A stretch of 64,000 bases of DNA from CAVYPR01 sp963770505 (GTDB taxonomy: Bacteria > Actinomycetota > Acidimicrobiia > Acidimicrobiales > RAAP-2): contig CAVYPR010000003.1 in the NCBI GenBank assembly GCA_963770505.1, positions 1 through 64,000 of the forward strand, given 5' to 3'. Every line of letters begins with the position of its first letter. Position 1 is the first letter of the stretch. The notes beneath the pieces are model-generated. The model worked only from the letters and a program-made list of their open reading frames with translations, was not told the origin of the DNA and did no database searches. The translations under genes were made by a program, and so were the position numbers. Shown here piece by piece: positions 7,231-18,100 of the stretch.

Positions 7231-8451
7231 AAGTGAAGCGACACGTCTCCTCAGACGACGTGGCGCCCGTCCTGTCGGCCGAGTGGCCATCCGAGTCCGG
7301 GAAAGCGCTGGATCCCGAAGGCTGCTGGTCGAGCCCGGCGATGTAGTGGGGAGGCCGCTTCCCTTCTGCCTCGGAACACCGCCGAGCACCGCGACCCACC
7401 GTGTTCGCCGCGCTGGCACCGGGGCAGTCCACCCACGTCGGACGGAAGCACTCCGCTCCGACGGGGCGACGTCTGGGTCCTACTGGAGGGCGGTAGTGGT
7501 GAGCGCCGTCCTAAATCGCGCCACGGGGCGGTCGGCACGAACCGGAGCGGCGACGACCGATCTCACCTTCGCCGTGGTCGCTACCGGCACCGCCCATGGT
7601 CCGCACCTATGGGTCGTCGGTGTTGTCGTTGTGGCGCGCCCGACTCTCGTCGCTTCGGTGTGGGCCTGCCGCCGGTCGGCCTACGCCATCCGAGTCGAAC
7701 GACGAGCCCGACCAACAACAGTTGTGATGGAAGGAGATGACCAGCGGCGGGCAAGTGCATCAGCCTTCCGATCCAGCTATCCCCAGGCCCTGTCTCTGTT
7801 GGGACGTGAGGATTGAACCAGTTGCCGGACCCCGTGAGCGGTCCTGCTGGACCGGGAAGCGGGACCCCGTCAGCCTGCGTCGACTCCTATGCATTTCACT
7901 CTCGGCATCGACGGTCTGGCAACGAGCACCGTCGCCCTGCCGGCGTGGCGACGCATGGCCGGCCATGCCGACCGATGGCCAAGGCAGCCGCGATTGCGCG
8001 ACCGTCCCCTTGCCGTCGAAGAAGTGAGCTCGCGGTCGGACGAACCGGGACTGTCCCTGCAAACCGCGCGTAGGTGAAGGCGCCAACGGCTGGTCGGCGC
8101 CAGTCGCGTCGGGAGCTCGGGAGTATCCAGTCCGACGAGTTCGAAGAGCGTCGCAAGACCATCGACGAGCTTGAGAAGGAGCCTGCAGTGTCCCGGACGA
8201 CCCACACTGCCCTCGGACACTGCTGCCCGAAGTGGCGAGCGTCCTGTGCATCTGGGGGTGCAGAGAAACTCGCTGGGCGCTGCCTGCCTTTCGAGGTCCT
8301 GAGCAGAGCGTCGCGGCCACCGGCGCTCAAGAACTCCGTCTCTGACCTCCACCTCCTGGTCCGGTGGGTTCCTCCACGGATCACGTCGAAACAGGCCCAC
8401 TGTCGGATCCGACGTGAAGGTGTTGATCGTTTCTTGATGTTCCGGTGATGG
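7231..8451. other. 1.2 kb without a recognisable gene
   Basis: Several frames are open on both strands, but none gives a protein I recognise, and their compositions (Arg, Pro, Ser, Cys-rich) look like spurious translation of GC-rich DNA. It may be decayed sequence at the element/chromosome boundary. Confidence 0.4.
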
Positions 8452-8601
8452 TTGATTGACAACGCCTTAGCAGGATGGTTGTGCAGCACAACGTGGAGGG
8501 GAAGCCACGTGAAACCGATGGGCGGCTCTGTGGACCGAAAAGTCCTCCTTCCTCCATTAAGGGCCGACGTGCTGAACGCACAAAGAAGAGCGAGGACCGA
8601 A
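8452..8601 (+). promoter_or_regulatory. Probable structured 5' leader of the giant surface-protein gene
   Basis: The reading frame is open from 8452, but the signal peptide and a GAGGA sequence point to ATG 8602, leaving about 150 bases of leader. It contains hairpins CGTGG-AGGGGAAG-CCACG (about 8490-8507) and GGAC-CGAAAA-GTCC (about 8533-8546), with GAAACCGATGGGCGGC between them. The layout suggests an RNA regulatory element, but I do not recognise a known riboswitch class. Confidence 0.35.
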
Positions 8602-11600
8602 ATGTCGAAGGCGACCTACCGACGCGATTCCCTCAAGTCCGACTCGGGGCGAGTACGCCGCGTCGGATTCGCGCTCCTCGCAGTCTTTCTCATGATGTCC
8701 AGCGTCATGTCCTTCCTCGTCGTCAACGTGACCTCGTCGACGGTGAGTGCGGCCACCCTCAGTTCGCCGTTGGCGTGCACCGTGTCGGGCACGTCGGTCA
8801 TCTATGGGCTCGAGTTCAACGGCGGCATCTACTCGATGGCAGTGAGCGGAACAAAGACGACGTTGACGAGTACGGGCGTAACCTTGGGGTCCGGAGGCGA
8901 GTCGGACATCAACGGCCTCGGCATCGCGACAGGCGGGGCTGGCGCGTACGCAGTCTCTGAAGATCCCACCGGCAGCGGTAAGACAGTTCATGTCACCGTC
9001 TACTGGGAGACGACGAGTGGTTCGGGATCCGCAACCGTGCCAGCCCTCGCCGGCGGCTATGTGATCGGTGGGGCTGTCGATCCGGCCAACGGGATCTACT
9101 ACTACCAAGAGACGCTAACGGGATCTGGCGGAGGGTACGAAGGGATCTTCGCCTTCAACACCTCGACCGACACGGCAATCGGTGAGGTCGGCACCATCAC
9201 CCTGCAATCGCCGACACTCGGAAATGGGGACCTCACCTTCGATAAGCAAGGTGACCTCTACGCCGTGGAGGGTGCAAACAGCTCAGGCGGCACAGCCCCG
9301 GCCTATGTAGTGGTTGTCACAAGGGCGAACGTGCCGACGACGAAGACCACACCGGTTCCGGTACTGACACACAAGCTTGTCACGAACACCACTGCCCCCA
9401 ACGGTGGGGTGTACGACGGGCTGGCTTCCACCACCACAGGTCATCTGTGGGGCAACTACTCCACCTCGAACTCGGGTGCCCTCGTTCCCATCAACCCCGA
9501 GAACGGATCGATCGGCAAAGCAGCTACGTATTCCGGCACCTCCTCACAGCTCGTCGATCTGGCCAGCTGCGCCTACACCGGAGAGCTTCGAGCCGAGAAG
9601 ACAATCGTCGGCCGCGTCGGGTCGGGAGACCAGTTCGAACTCTCGATCAGCGGGGGAGATCTGCCGTCGGCCGTGACCGGGACCACGTCTGGGACCGCGG
9701 ATGGCCTGCAAAGCCAGATTGCCGGCCCGGTCATCGGAATGTCCGGATTGAGCTACACGGTTTCCGAGTCCGCGGCCGATGGAGCCGATCTCACAAACTA
9801 CGCGAGTTCCTATTCCTGCAAGGACGCGGCGAACAAGACAACGGTGGTTGCCAGCGGAACAGGCACGAGTACCACCTTCACGTTCCCAAGCGTGATGGCG
9901 GACTCCACAACCGGGCCTGAGGTGACCTGCATTTTCAAGAACGCTCCCGCACTGACGATCACCAAGGTTGCATCTCCGACTACCTACAGCGCGGCCAACC
10001 AGACGATCACCTACACATTCGTCGTCACCAACCAGACGAAGGCAACCCTCACCAAGGTGAAGGTCACCGACCTGCAGAGCACAAGCAGCGAGCATTTGGC
10101 CACGGGTCCGACATGCAAGAGCTTGACTTCGCCAACGGGTACGTGCACGAGCAAGACGACAACGACCCTGCTTGCCAGTCAGTCCGCCACCTTCACCGCC
10201 ACCTACAAGGTGACCACACATGACATGACCGCGGGATCGATCACCGACACCGCCACGGCTACCGGCACACTGTCGGGAAAGACGGTGACCTCCCCGCCTG
10301 CGTCGGCAACCGTCAGCAAGGTCTCACCGGTGACCCCCGGGTTCACCACCAGCGTCAAGGCTCCCAGCAGCACGAAGCTTGGCAATAGCTGGAACGATGC
10401 GGCAACCGTGGCTGGGACTTCGGCGAACGGCGTGCCGAACGGCAGCGTCACCTTCACCTTCTGCACCGAGACCTCCGGACCCTGCACGGGTGGATCGACG
10501 GTGGACACGCTGACGTCGCCCACGTCGACCACAGCGACGGCCAACTCCGCCACCTACACGCTGCCCTCCACAAAGGCGCAAAAGCCCACGGCCGTCGGGT
10601 CCTACTGCTACAACGCCTCCTATGCGGGAGGCACCAATTACAACGCCGTCTCCTCCCAGACCGACAACGAGTGCTTCACCGTCACCCCCATCACACCGAC
10701 AGCCTTCACCACCACTCTCAAGTCGCCCTCTACACCGACCCTTGGCAATAGTTGGAACGACTCGGCCACGGTTGCCGGTAATGCGACTGGCGGGGTGCCC
10801 ACGGGAGCTGTCACCTTCACCTTCTGCACGGAGACCTCCGGACCCTGCACGGGTGGATCGACGGTGGACACCCTGACTTCGCCCACGAAGACCACAGCCA
10901 CGGCTCACAGCGCCAGCTACACACTTCCCTCTACAAAGGCTCAAAAGCCCACGGCGATCGGCTCCTACTGCTACAACGCCTCCTACGCAGGGGCCGGCAA
11001 CTACGCCGGAGTCTCACCCCAGAGTGATAACGAGTGCTTCACGGTAAAGGGCGTGCCCAAGCTGGTGACCTCCAAGATCGTCTCGCCGGCCTCGGGCACC
11101 AACGTGACCCCCGGTGAGGTGCTCACCTACACCCTCACCTTCGCCAACACAAAGGGCACGGCTGCGGCCCCGGTCAACTACACCGACAACCTGGCCGACG
11201 TGCTCGACGACGCCACGGTGACCACCCCGCCGGCGCTCGCCACAGGCTCGGGTCTCACCGTGAGCTCGATCAGCGGCACAAAGTTCACGATCACCGGCAC
11301 AGTCCCGGCCAAGACGGTCGACACGGTGACCTACAAGGTGACCGTGGACGCGGTGACAAAGGATTCCGGGAACCACGTCCTCAACAACTACCTGGTGCCC
11401 ACCGGCACAACGCCGCCCAGCACCTGCAAGGCGACAAACACCAACTGCACCACCAACGCGGTGCCGGCCATCACGATCGTCAAGACCGCCACACCGACCA
11501 CGGTGAGCAAGGTGGGCCAGACCATCACCTACAAGTTCGTGGCCACCAACACCGGCGGGACCTCGCTGACCAAGGTCTCGGTGACAGACAAGTTCACCTC

Positions 11601-14600
11601 GCCGACGACAAAGGACTCCCTGTCGACACCCATCAAGTGCATCCCGGCCACAACCACGGGCACCTGCACCTCGTCGACAACCACGGCCAACCTGGGCATC
11701 GGTCAGCACGCCACCTTCGAGGTGACCTACAAGGTCACCTCTGGGGACCTGGCCAACGGGGTGATCAACAACTCGGCCACCGCCTCGGGGAACTCGGCCA
11801 CACCGAACAACCCGACAAAGACAACAAAGGTGACCTCGCCGCCCTCGACGGCCTGTGTCAAGACCGCCAACCTGGTGACCTCCAAGATCGTCTCGCCGGC
11901 CTCGGGCACCAACGTGACCCCCGGTGAGGTGCTCACCTACACCCTCACCTTCGCCAACACAAAGGGCACGGCTGCGGCCCCGGTCAACTACACCGACAAC
12001 CTGGCCGACGTGCTCGACGACGCCACGGTGACCACCCCGCCGGCGCTCGCCACAGGCTCGGGTCTCACCGTGAGCTCGATCAGCGGCACAAAGTTCACGA
12101 TCACCGGCACAGTCCCGGCCAAGACGGTCGACACGGTGACCTACAAGGTGACCGTGGACGCGGTGACAAAGGATTCCGGGAACCACGTCCTCAACAACTA
12201 CCTGGTGCCCACCGGCACAACGCCGCCCAGCACCTGCAAGGCGACAAACACCAACTGCACCACCAACGCGGTGCCGGCCATCACGATCGTCAAGACCGCC
12301 ACACCGACCACGGTGAGCAAGGTGGGCCAGACCATCACCTACAAGTTCGTGGCCACCAACACCGGCGGGACCTCGCTGACCAAGGTCTCGGTGACAGACA
12401 AGTTCACCTCGCCGACGACAAAGGACTCCCTGTCGACACCCATCAAGTGCATCCCGGCCACAACCACGGGCACCTGCACCTCGTCGACAACCACGGCCAA
12501 CCTGGGCATCGGTCAGCACGCCACCTTCGAGGTGACCTACAAGGTCACCTCTGGGGACCTGGCCAACGGGGTGATCAACAACTCGGCCACCGCCTCGGGG
12601 AACTCGGCCACACCGAACAACCCGACAAAGACAACAAAGGTGACCTCGCCGCCCTCGACGGCCTGTGTCAAGACCGCCAACCTGGTGACCTCCAAGATCG
12701 TCTCGCCGGCCTCGGGCACCAACGTGACCCCCGGTGAGGTGCTCACCTACACCCTCACCTTCGCCAACACAAAGGGCACGGCTGCGGCCCCGGTCAACTA
12801 CACCGACAACCTGGCCGACGTGCTCGACGACGCCACGGTGACCACCCCGCCGGCGCTCGCCACAGGCTCGGGTCTCACCGTGAGCTCGATCAGCGGCACA
12901 AAGTTCACGATCACCGGCACAGTCCCGGCCAAGACGGTCGACACGGTGACCTACAAGGTGACCGTGGACGCGGTGACAAAGGACACCACCGGGAACCACG
13001 TCCTCAACAACTACCTGGTGCCCACCGGCACAACGCCGCCCAGCACCTGCAAGGCGACAAACACCAACTGCACCACCAACGCGGTGCCGGCCATCACGAT
13101 CGTCAAGACCGCCACACCGACCACGGTGACCAAGGTGGGCCAGACCATCACCTACAAGTTCGTGGCCACCAACACCGGCGGGACCTCGCTGACCAACGTC
13201 TCGGTGACAGACAAGTTCACCTCGCCTTCGAGCGACAAGCTGTCGACACCCATCAAGTGCATCCCGGCCACAACCACGGGCACCTGCACCTCGTCGACAA
13301 CCACGGCCAACCTGGGCATCGGTCAGCACGCCACCTTCGAGGTGACCTACAAGGTCACCTCTGGGGACCTGGCCAACGGGGTGATCAACAACTCGGCCAC
13401 CGCCTCGGGGAACTCGGCCACACCGAACAACCCGACAAAGACAACAAAGGTGACCTCGCCGCCCTCGACGGCCTGTGTCAAGACCGCCAACCTGGTGACC
13501 TCCAAGATCGTCTCGCCGGCCTCGGGCACCAACGTGACCCCCGGTGAGGTGCTCACCTACACCCTCACCTTCGCCAACACAAAGGGCACGGCTGCGGCCC
13601 CGGTCAACTACACCGACAACCTGGCCGACGTGCTCGACGACGCCACGGTGACCACCCCGCCGGCGCTCGCCACAGGCTCGGGTCTCACCGTGAGCTCGAT
13701 CACAACGACCAAGGGGACCTTCACCGTCACCGGCACAGTCCCGGCCAAGACGGTCGACACGGTGACCTACAAGGTGACCGTGGACGCGGTGACAAAGGAC
13801 ACCACCGGGAACCACGTCCTCAACAACTACCTGGTGCCCACCGGCACAACACCGCCCAGCACCTGCAAGGCGACAAACACCAACTGCACCACCAACGCGG
13901 TGCCGGCCATCACGATCGTCAAGACCGCCACACCGACCACGGTGACCAAGGTGGGCCAGACCATCACCTACAAGTTCGTGGCCACCAACACCGGCGGGAC
14001 CTCGCTGACCAACGTCTCGGTGACAGACAAGTTCACCTCGCCTTCGAGCGACAAGCTGTCGACACCCATCAAGTGCATCCCGGCCACAACCACGGGCACC
14101 TGCACCTCGTCGACAACCACGGCCAACCTGGGCATCGGTCAGCACGCCACCTTCGAGGTGACCTACAAGGTCACCTCTGGGGACCTGGCCAACGGGGTGA
14201 TCAACAACTCGGCCACCGCCTCGGGGAACTCGGCCACACCGAACAACCCGACAAAGACAACAAAGGTGACCTCGCCGCCCTCGACGGCCTCGGTGGCCAC
14301 GGCCAACCTGGTGACCTCCAAGATCGTCTCGCCGGCCTCGGGCACCAACGTGACCCCCGGTGAGGTGCTCACCTACACCCTCACCTTCGCCAACACAAAG
14401 GGCACGGCTGCGGCCCCGGTCAACTACACCGACAACCTGGCCGACGTGCTCGACGACGCCACGGTGACCACCCCGCCGGCGCTCGCCACAGGCTCGGGTC
14501 TCACCGTGAGCTCGATCACAACGACACAAGGGGACCTTCACCGTCACCGGCACAGTCCCGGCCAAGACGGTCGACACGGTGACCTACAAGGTGACCGTGG

Positions 14601-15180
14601 ACGCGGTGACAAAGGACACCACCGGGAACCACGTCCTCAACAACTACCTGGTGCCCACCGGCACAACACCGCCCAGCACCTGCAAGGCGACAAACACCAA
14701 CTGCACCACCAACGCGGTGCCGGCCATCACGATCGTCAAGACCGCCACACCGACCACGGTGACCAAGGTGGGCCAGACCATCACCTACAAGTTCGTGGCC
14801 ACCAACACCGGCGGGACCTCGCTGACCAACGTCTCGGTGACAGACAAGTTCACCTCGCCTTCGAGCGACAAGCTGTCGACACCCATCAAGTGCATCCCGG
14901 CCACAACCACGGGCACCTGCACCTCGTCGACAACCACGGCCAACCTGGGCATCGGTCAGCACGCCACCTTCGAGGTGACCTACAAGGTCACCTCTGGGGA
15001 CCTGGCCAACGGGGTGATCAACAACTCGGCCACCGCCTCGGGGAACTCGGCCACACCGAACAACCCGACAAAGACAACAAAGGTGACCTCGCCGCCCTCG
15101 ACGGCCTCGGTGGCCACGGCCAACCTGGTGACCTCCAAGATCGTCTCGCCGGCCTCGGGCACCAACGTGACCCCCGGTGA
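8602..15180 (+). CDS. Giant repeat surface protein, N-terminal part (frameshifted at about 14523)
   Basis: N-terminal part of a secreted, probably wall-anchored protein of about 4150 residues if two frameshifts are corrected. ATG 8602 has GAGGA upstream and gives a long basic N-region, a hydrophobic core and a cleavage site after Ser-Ala-Ala (about 51). Residues 52 to about 330 look beta-propeller-like with many Tyr/Gly repeats. A prealbumin/SpaA-like segment and a DUF11/DUF7507-like domain (about 450-570) follow, then two near-identical Ig-like domains (about 575-815), then the 12-copy array from residue 820. In copy 5 an extra A near 14525 shifts the frame, and an out-of-frame tail runs to a stop at 15180. 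An adhesive or stalk-forming cell-surface role is inferred from the architecture. Confidence 0.8.
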   Translation: MSKATYRRDSLKSDSGRVRRVGFALLAVFLMMSSVMSFLVVNVTSSTVSAATLSSPLACTVSGTSVIYGLEFNGGIYSMAVSGTKTTLTSTGVTLGSGGESDINGLGIATGGAGAYAVSEDPTGSGKTVHVTVYWETTSGSGSATVPALAGGYVIGGAVDPANGIYYYQETLTGSGGGYEGIFAFNTSTDTAIGEVGTITLQSPTLGNGDLTFDKQGDLYAVEGANSSGGTAPAYVVVVTRANVPTTKTTPVPVLTHKLVTNTTAPNGGVYDGLASTTTGHLWGNYSTSNSGALVPINPENGSIGKAATYSGTSSQLVDLASCAYTGELRAEKTIVGRVGSGDQFELSISGGDLPSAVTGTTSGTADGLQSQIAGPVIGMSGLSYTVSESAADGADLTNYASSYSCKDAANKTTVVASGTGTSTTFTFPSVMADSTTGPEVTCIFKNAPALTITKVASPTTYSAANQTITYTFVVTNQTKATLTKVKVTDLQSTSSEHLATGPTCKSLTSPTGTCTSKTTTTLLASQSATFTATYKVTTHDMTAGSITDTATATGTLSGKTVTSPPASATVSKVSPVTPGFTTSVKAPSSTKLGNSWNDAATVAGTSANGVPNGSVTFTFCTETSGPCTGGSTVDTLTSPTSTTATANSATYTLPSTKAQKPTAVGSYCYNASYAGGTNYNAVSSQTDNECFTVTPITPTAFTTTLKSPSTPTLGNSWNDSATVAGNATGGVPTGAVTFTFCTETSGPCTGGSTVDTLTSPTKTTATAHSASYTLPSTKAQKPTAIGSYCYNASYAGAGNYAGVSPQSDNECFTVKGVPKLVTSKIVSPASGTNVTPGEVLTYTLTFANTKGTAAAPVNYTDNLADVLDDATVTTPPALATGSGLTVSSISGTKFTITGTVPAKTVDTVTYKVTVDAVTKDSGNHVLNNYLVPTGTTPPSTCKATNTNCTTNAVPAITIVKTATPTTVSKVGQTITYKFVATNTGGTSLTKVSVTDKFTSPTTKDSLSTPIKCIPATTTGTCTSSTTTANLGIGQHATFEVTYKVTSGDLANGVINNSATASGNSATPNNPTKTTKVTSPPSTACVKTANLVTSKIVSPASGTNVTPGEVLTYTLTFANTKGTAAAPVNYTDNLADVLDDATVTTPPALATGSGLTVSSISGTKFTITGTVPAKTVDTVTYKVTVDAVTKDSGNHVLNNYLVPTGTTPPSTCKATNTNCTTNAVPAITIVKTATPTTVSKVGQTITYKFVATNTGGTSLTKVSVTDKFTSPTTKDSLSTPIKCIPATTTGTCTSSTTTANLGIGQHATFEVTYKVTSGDLANGVINNSATASGNSATPNNPTKTTKVTSPPSTACVKTANLVTSKIVSPASGTNVTPGEVLTYTLTFANTKGTAAAPVNYTDNLADVLDDATVTTPPALATGSGLTVSSISGTKFTITGTVPAKTVDTVTYKVTVDAVTKDTTGNHVLNNYLVPTGTTPPSTCKATNTNCTTNAVPAITIVKTATPTTVTKVGQTITYKFVATNTGGTSLTNVSVTDKFTSPSSDKLSTPIKCIPATTTGTCTSSTTTANLGIGQHATFEVTYKVTSGDLANGVINNSATASGNSATPNNPTKTTKVTSPPSTACVKTANLVTSKIVSPASGTNVTPGEVLTYTLTFANTKGTAAAPVNYTDNLADVLDDATVTTPPALATGSGLTVSSITTTKGTFTVTGTVPAKTVDTVTYKVTVDAVTKDTTGNHVLNNYLVPTGTTPPSTCKATNTNCTTNAVPAITIVKTATPTTVTKVGQTITYKFVATNTGGTSLTNVSVTDKFTSPSSDKLSTPIKCIPATTTGTCTSSTTTANLGIGQHATFEVTYKVTSGDLANGVINNSATASGNSATPNNPTKTTKVTSPPSTASVATANLVTSKIVSPASGTNVTPGEVLTYTLTFANTKGTAAAPVNYTDNLADVLDDATVTTPPALATGSGLTVSSITTTQGDLHRHRHSPGQDGRHGDLQGDRGRGDKGHHREPRPQQLPGAHRHNTAQHLQGDKHQLHHQRGAGHHDRQDRHTDHGDQGGPDHHLQVRGHQHRRDLADQRLGDRQVHLAFERQAVDTHQVHPGHNHGHLHLVDNHGQPGHRSARHLRGDLQGHLWGPGQRGDQQLGHRLGELGHTEQPDKDNKGDLAALDGLGGHGQPGDLQDRLAGLGHQRDPR

Positions 15181-18100
15181 GGTGCTCACCTACACCCTCA
15201 CCTTCGCCAACACAAAGGGCACGGCTGCGGCCCCGGTCAACTACACCGACAACCTGGCCGACGTGCTCGACGACGCCACGGTGACCACCCCGCCGGCGCT
15301 CGCCACAGGCTCGGGTCTCACCGTGAGCTCGATCACAACGACCAAGGGGACCTTCACCGTCACCGGCACAGTCCCGGCCAAGACGGTCGACACGGTGACC
15401 TACAAGGTGACCGTGGACGCGGTGACAAAGGATATCCGGGAACCACGTCCTCAACAACTACCTGGTGCCCACCGGCACAACACCGCCCAGCACCTGCAAG
15501 GCGACAAACACCAACTGCACCACCAACGCGGTGCCGGCCATCACGATCGTCAAGACCGCCACACCGACCACGGTGACCAAGGTGGGCCAGACCATCACCT
15601 ACAAGTTCGTGGCCACCAACACCGGCGGGACCTCGCTGACCAACGTCTCGGTGACAGACAAGTTCACCTCGCCTTCGAGCGACAAGCTGTCGACACCCAT
15701 CAAGTGCATCCCGGCCACAACCACGGGCACCTGCACCTCGTCGACAACCACGGCCAACCTGGGCATCGGTCAGCACGCCACCTTCGAGGTGACCTACAAG
15801 GTCACCTCTGGGGACCTGGCCAACGGGGTGATCAACAACTCGGCCACCGCCTCGGGGAACTCGGCCACACCGAACAACCCGACAAAGACAACAAAGGTGA
15901 CCTCGCCGCCCTCGACGGCCTCGGTGGCCACGGCCAACCTGGTGACCTCCAAGATCGTCTCGCCGGCCTCGGGCACCAACGTGACCCCCGGTGAGGTGCT
16001 CACCTACACCCTCACCTTCGCCAACACAAAGGGCACGGCTGCGGCCCCGGTCAACTACACCGACAACCTGGCCGACGTGCTCGACGACGCCACGGTGACC
16101 ACCCCGCCGGCGCTCGCCACAGGCTCGGGTCTCACCGTGAGCTCGATCACAACGACCAAGGGGACCTTCACCGTCACCGGCACAGTCCCGGCCAAGACGG
16201 TCGACACGGTGACCTACAAGGTGACCGTGGACGCGGTGACAAAGGACACCACCGGGAACCACGTCCTCAACAACTACCTGGTGCCCACCGGCACAACACC
16301 GCCCAGCACCTGCAAGGCGACAAACACCAACTGCACCACCAACGCGGTGCCGGCCATCACGATCGTCAAGACCGCCACACCGACCACGGTGACCAAGGTG
16401 GGCCAGACCATCACCTACAAGTTCGTGGCCACCAACACCGGCGGGACCTCGCTGACCAACGTCTCGGTGACAGACAAGTTCACCTCGCCTTCGAGCGACA
16501 AGCTGTCGACACCCATCAAGTGCATCCCGGCCACAACCACGGGCACCTGCACCTCGTCGACAACCACGGCCAACCTGGGCATCGGTCAGCACGCCACCTT
16601 CGAGGTGACCTACAAGGTCACCTCTGGGGACCTGGCCAACGGGGTGATCAACAACTCGGCCACCGCCTCGGGGAACTCGGCCACACCGAACAACCCGACA
16701 AAGACAACAAAGGTGACCTCGCCGCCCTCGACGGCCTCGGTGGCCACGGCCAACCTGGTGACCTCCAAGATCGTCTCGCCGGCCTCGGGCACCAACGTGA
16801 CCCCCGGTGAGGTGCTCACCTACACCCTCACCTTCGCCAACACAAAGGGCACGGCTGCGGCCCCGGTCAACTACACCGACAACCTGGCCGACGTGCTCGA
16901 CGACGCCACGGTGACCACCCCGCCGGCGCTCGCCACAGGCTCGGGTCTCACCGTGAGCTCGATCACAACGACCAAGGGGACCTTCACCGTCACCGGCACA
17001 GTCCCGGCCAAGACGGTCGACACGGTGACCTACAAGGTGACCGTGGACGCGGTGACAAAGGACACCACCGGGAACCACGTCCTCAACAACTACCTGGTGC
17101 CCACCGGCACAACACCGCCCAGCACCTGCAAGGCGACAAACACCAACTGCACCACCAACGCGGTGCCGGCCATCACGATCGTCAAGACCGCCACACCGAC
17201 CACGGTGACCAAGGTGGGCCAGACCATCACCTACAAGTTCGTGGCCACCAACACCGGCGGGACCTCGCTGACCAACGTCTCGGTGACAGACAAGTTCACC
17301 TCGCCTTCGAGCGACAAGCTGTCGACACCCATCAAGTGCATCCCGGCCACAACCACGGGCACCTGCACCTCGTCGACAACCACGGCCAACCTGGGCATCG
17401 GTCAGCACGCCACCTTCGAGGTGACCTACAAGGTCACCTCTGGGGACCTGGCCAACGGGGTGATCAACAACTCGGCCACCGCCTCGGGGAACTCGGCCAC
17501 ACCGAACAACCCGACAAAGACAACAAAGGTGACCTCGCCGCCCTCGACGGCCTCGGTGGCCACGGCCAACCTGGTGACCTCCAAGATCGTCTCGCCGGCC
17601 TCGGGCACCAACGTGACCCCCGGTGAGGTGCTCACCTACACCCTCACCTTCGCCAACACAAAGGGCACGGCTGCGGCCCCGGTCAACTACACCGACAACC
17701 TGGCCGACGTGCTCGACGACGCCACGGTGACCACCCCGCCGGCGCTCGCCACAGGCTCGGGTCTCACCGTGAGCTCGATCACAACGACCAAGGGGACCTT
17801 CACCGTCACCGGCACAGTCCCGGCCAAGACGGTCGACACGGTGACCTACAAGGTGACCGTGGACGCGGTGACAAAGGACACCACCGGGAACCACGTCCTC
17901 AACAACTACCTGGTGCCCACCGGCACAACACCGCCCAGCACCTGCAAGGCGACAAACACCAACTGCACCACCAACGCGGTGCCGGCCATCACGATCGTCA
18001 AGACCGCCACACCGACCACGGTGACCAAGGTGGGCCAGACCATCACCTACAAGTTCGTGGCCACCAACACCGGCGGGACCTCGCTGACCAACGTCTCGGT

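Noticed and set aside
7283..8448. Candidate genes 7283-7816 (+), 7760-8320 (-) and 8074-8448 (+)
   Set aside because: Translations have no recognisable domain, unusual Cys/Arg/Ser composition and no good ribosome-binding sites; they overlap each other on both strands.
8480..8560. c-di-GMP or cobalamin riboswitch before the surface-protein gene
   Set aside because: Some short blocks recall these classes, but the conserved cores are not present in the right order, so no class is claimed.
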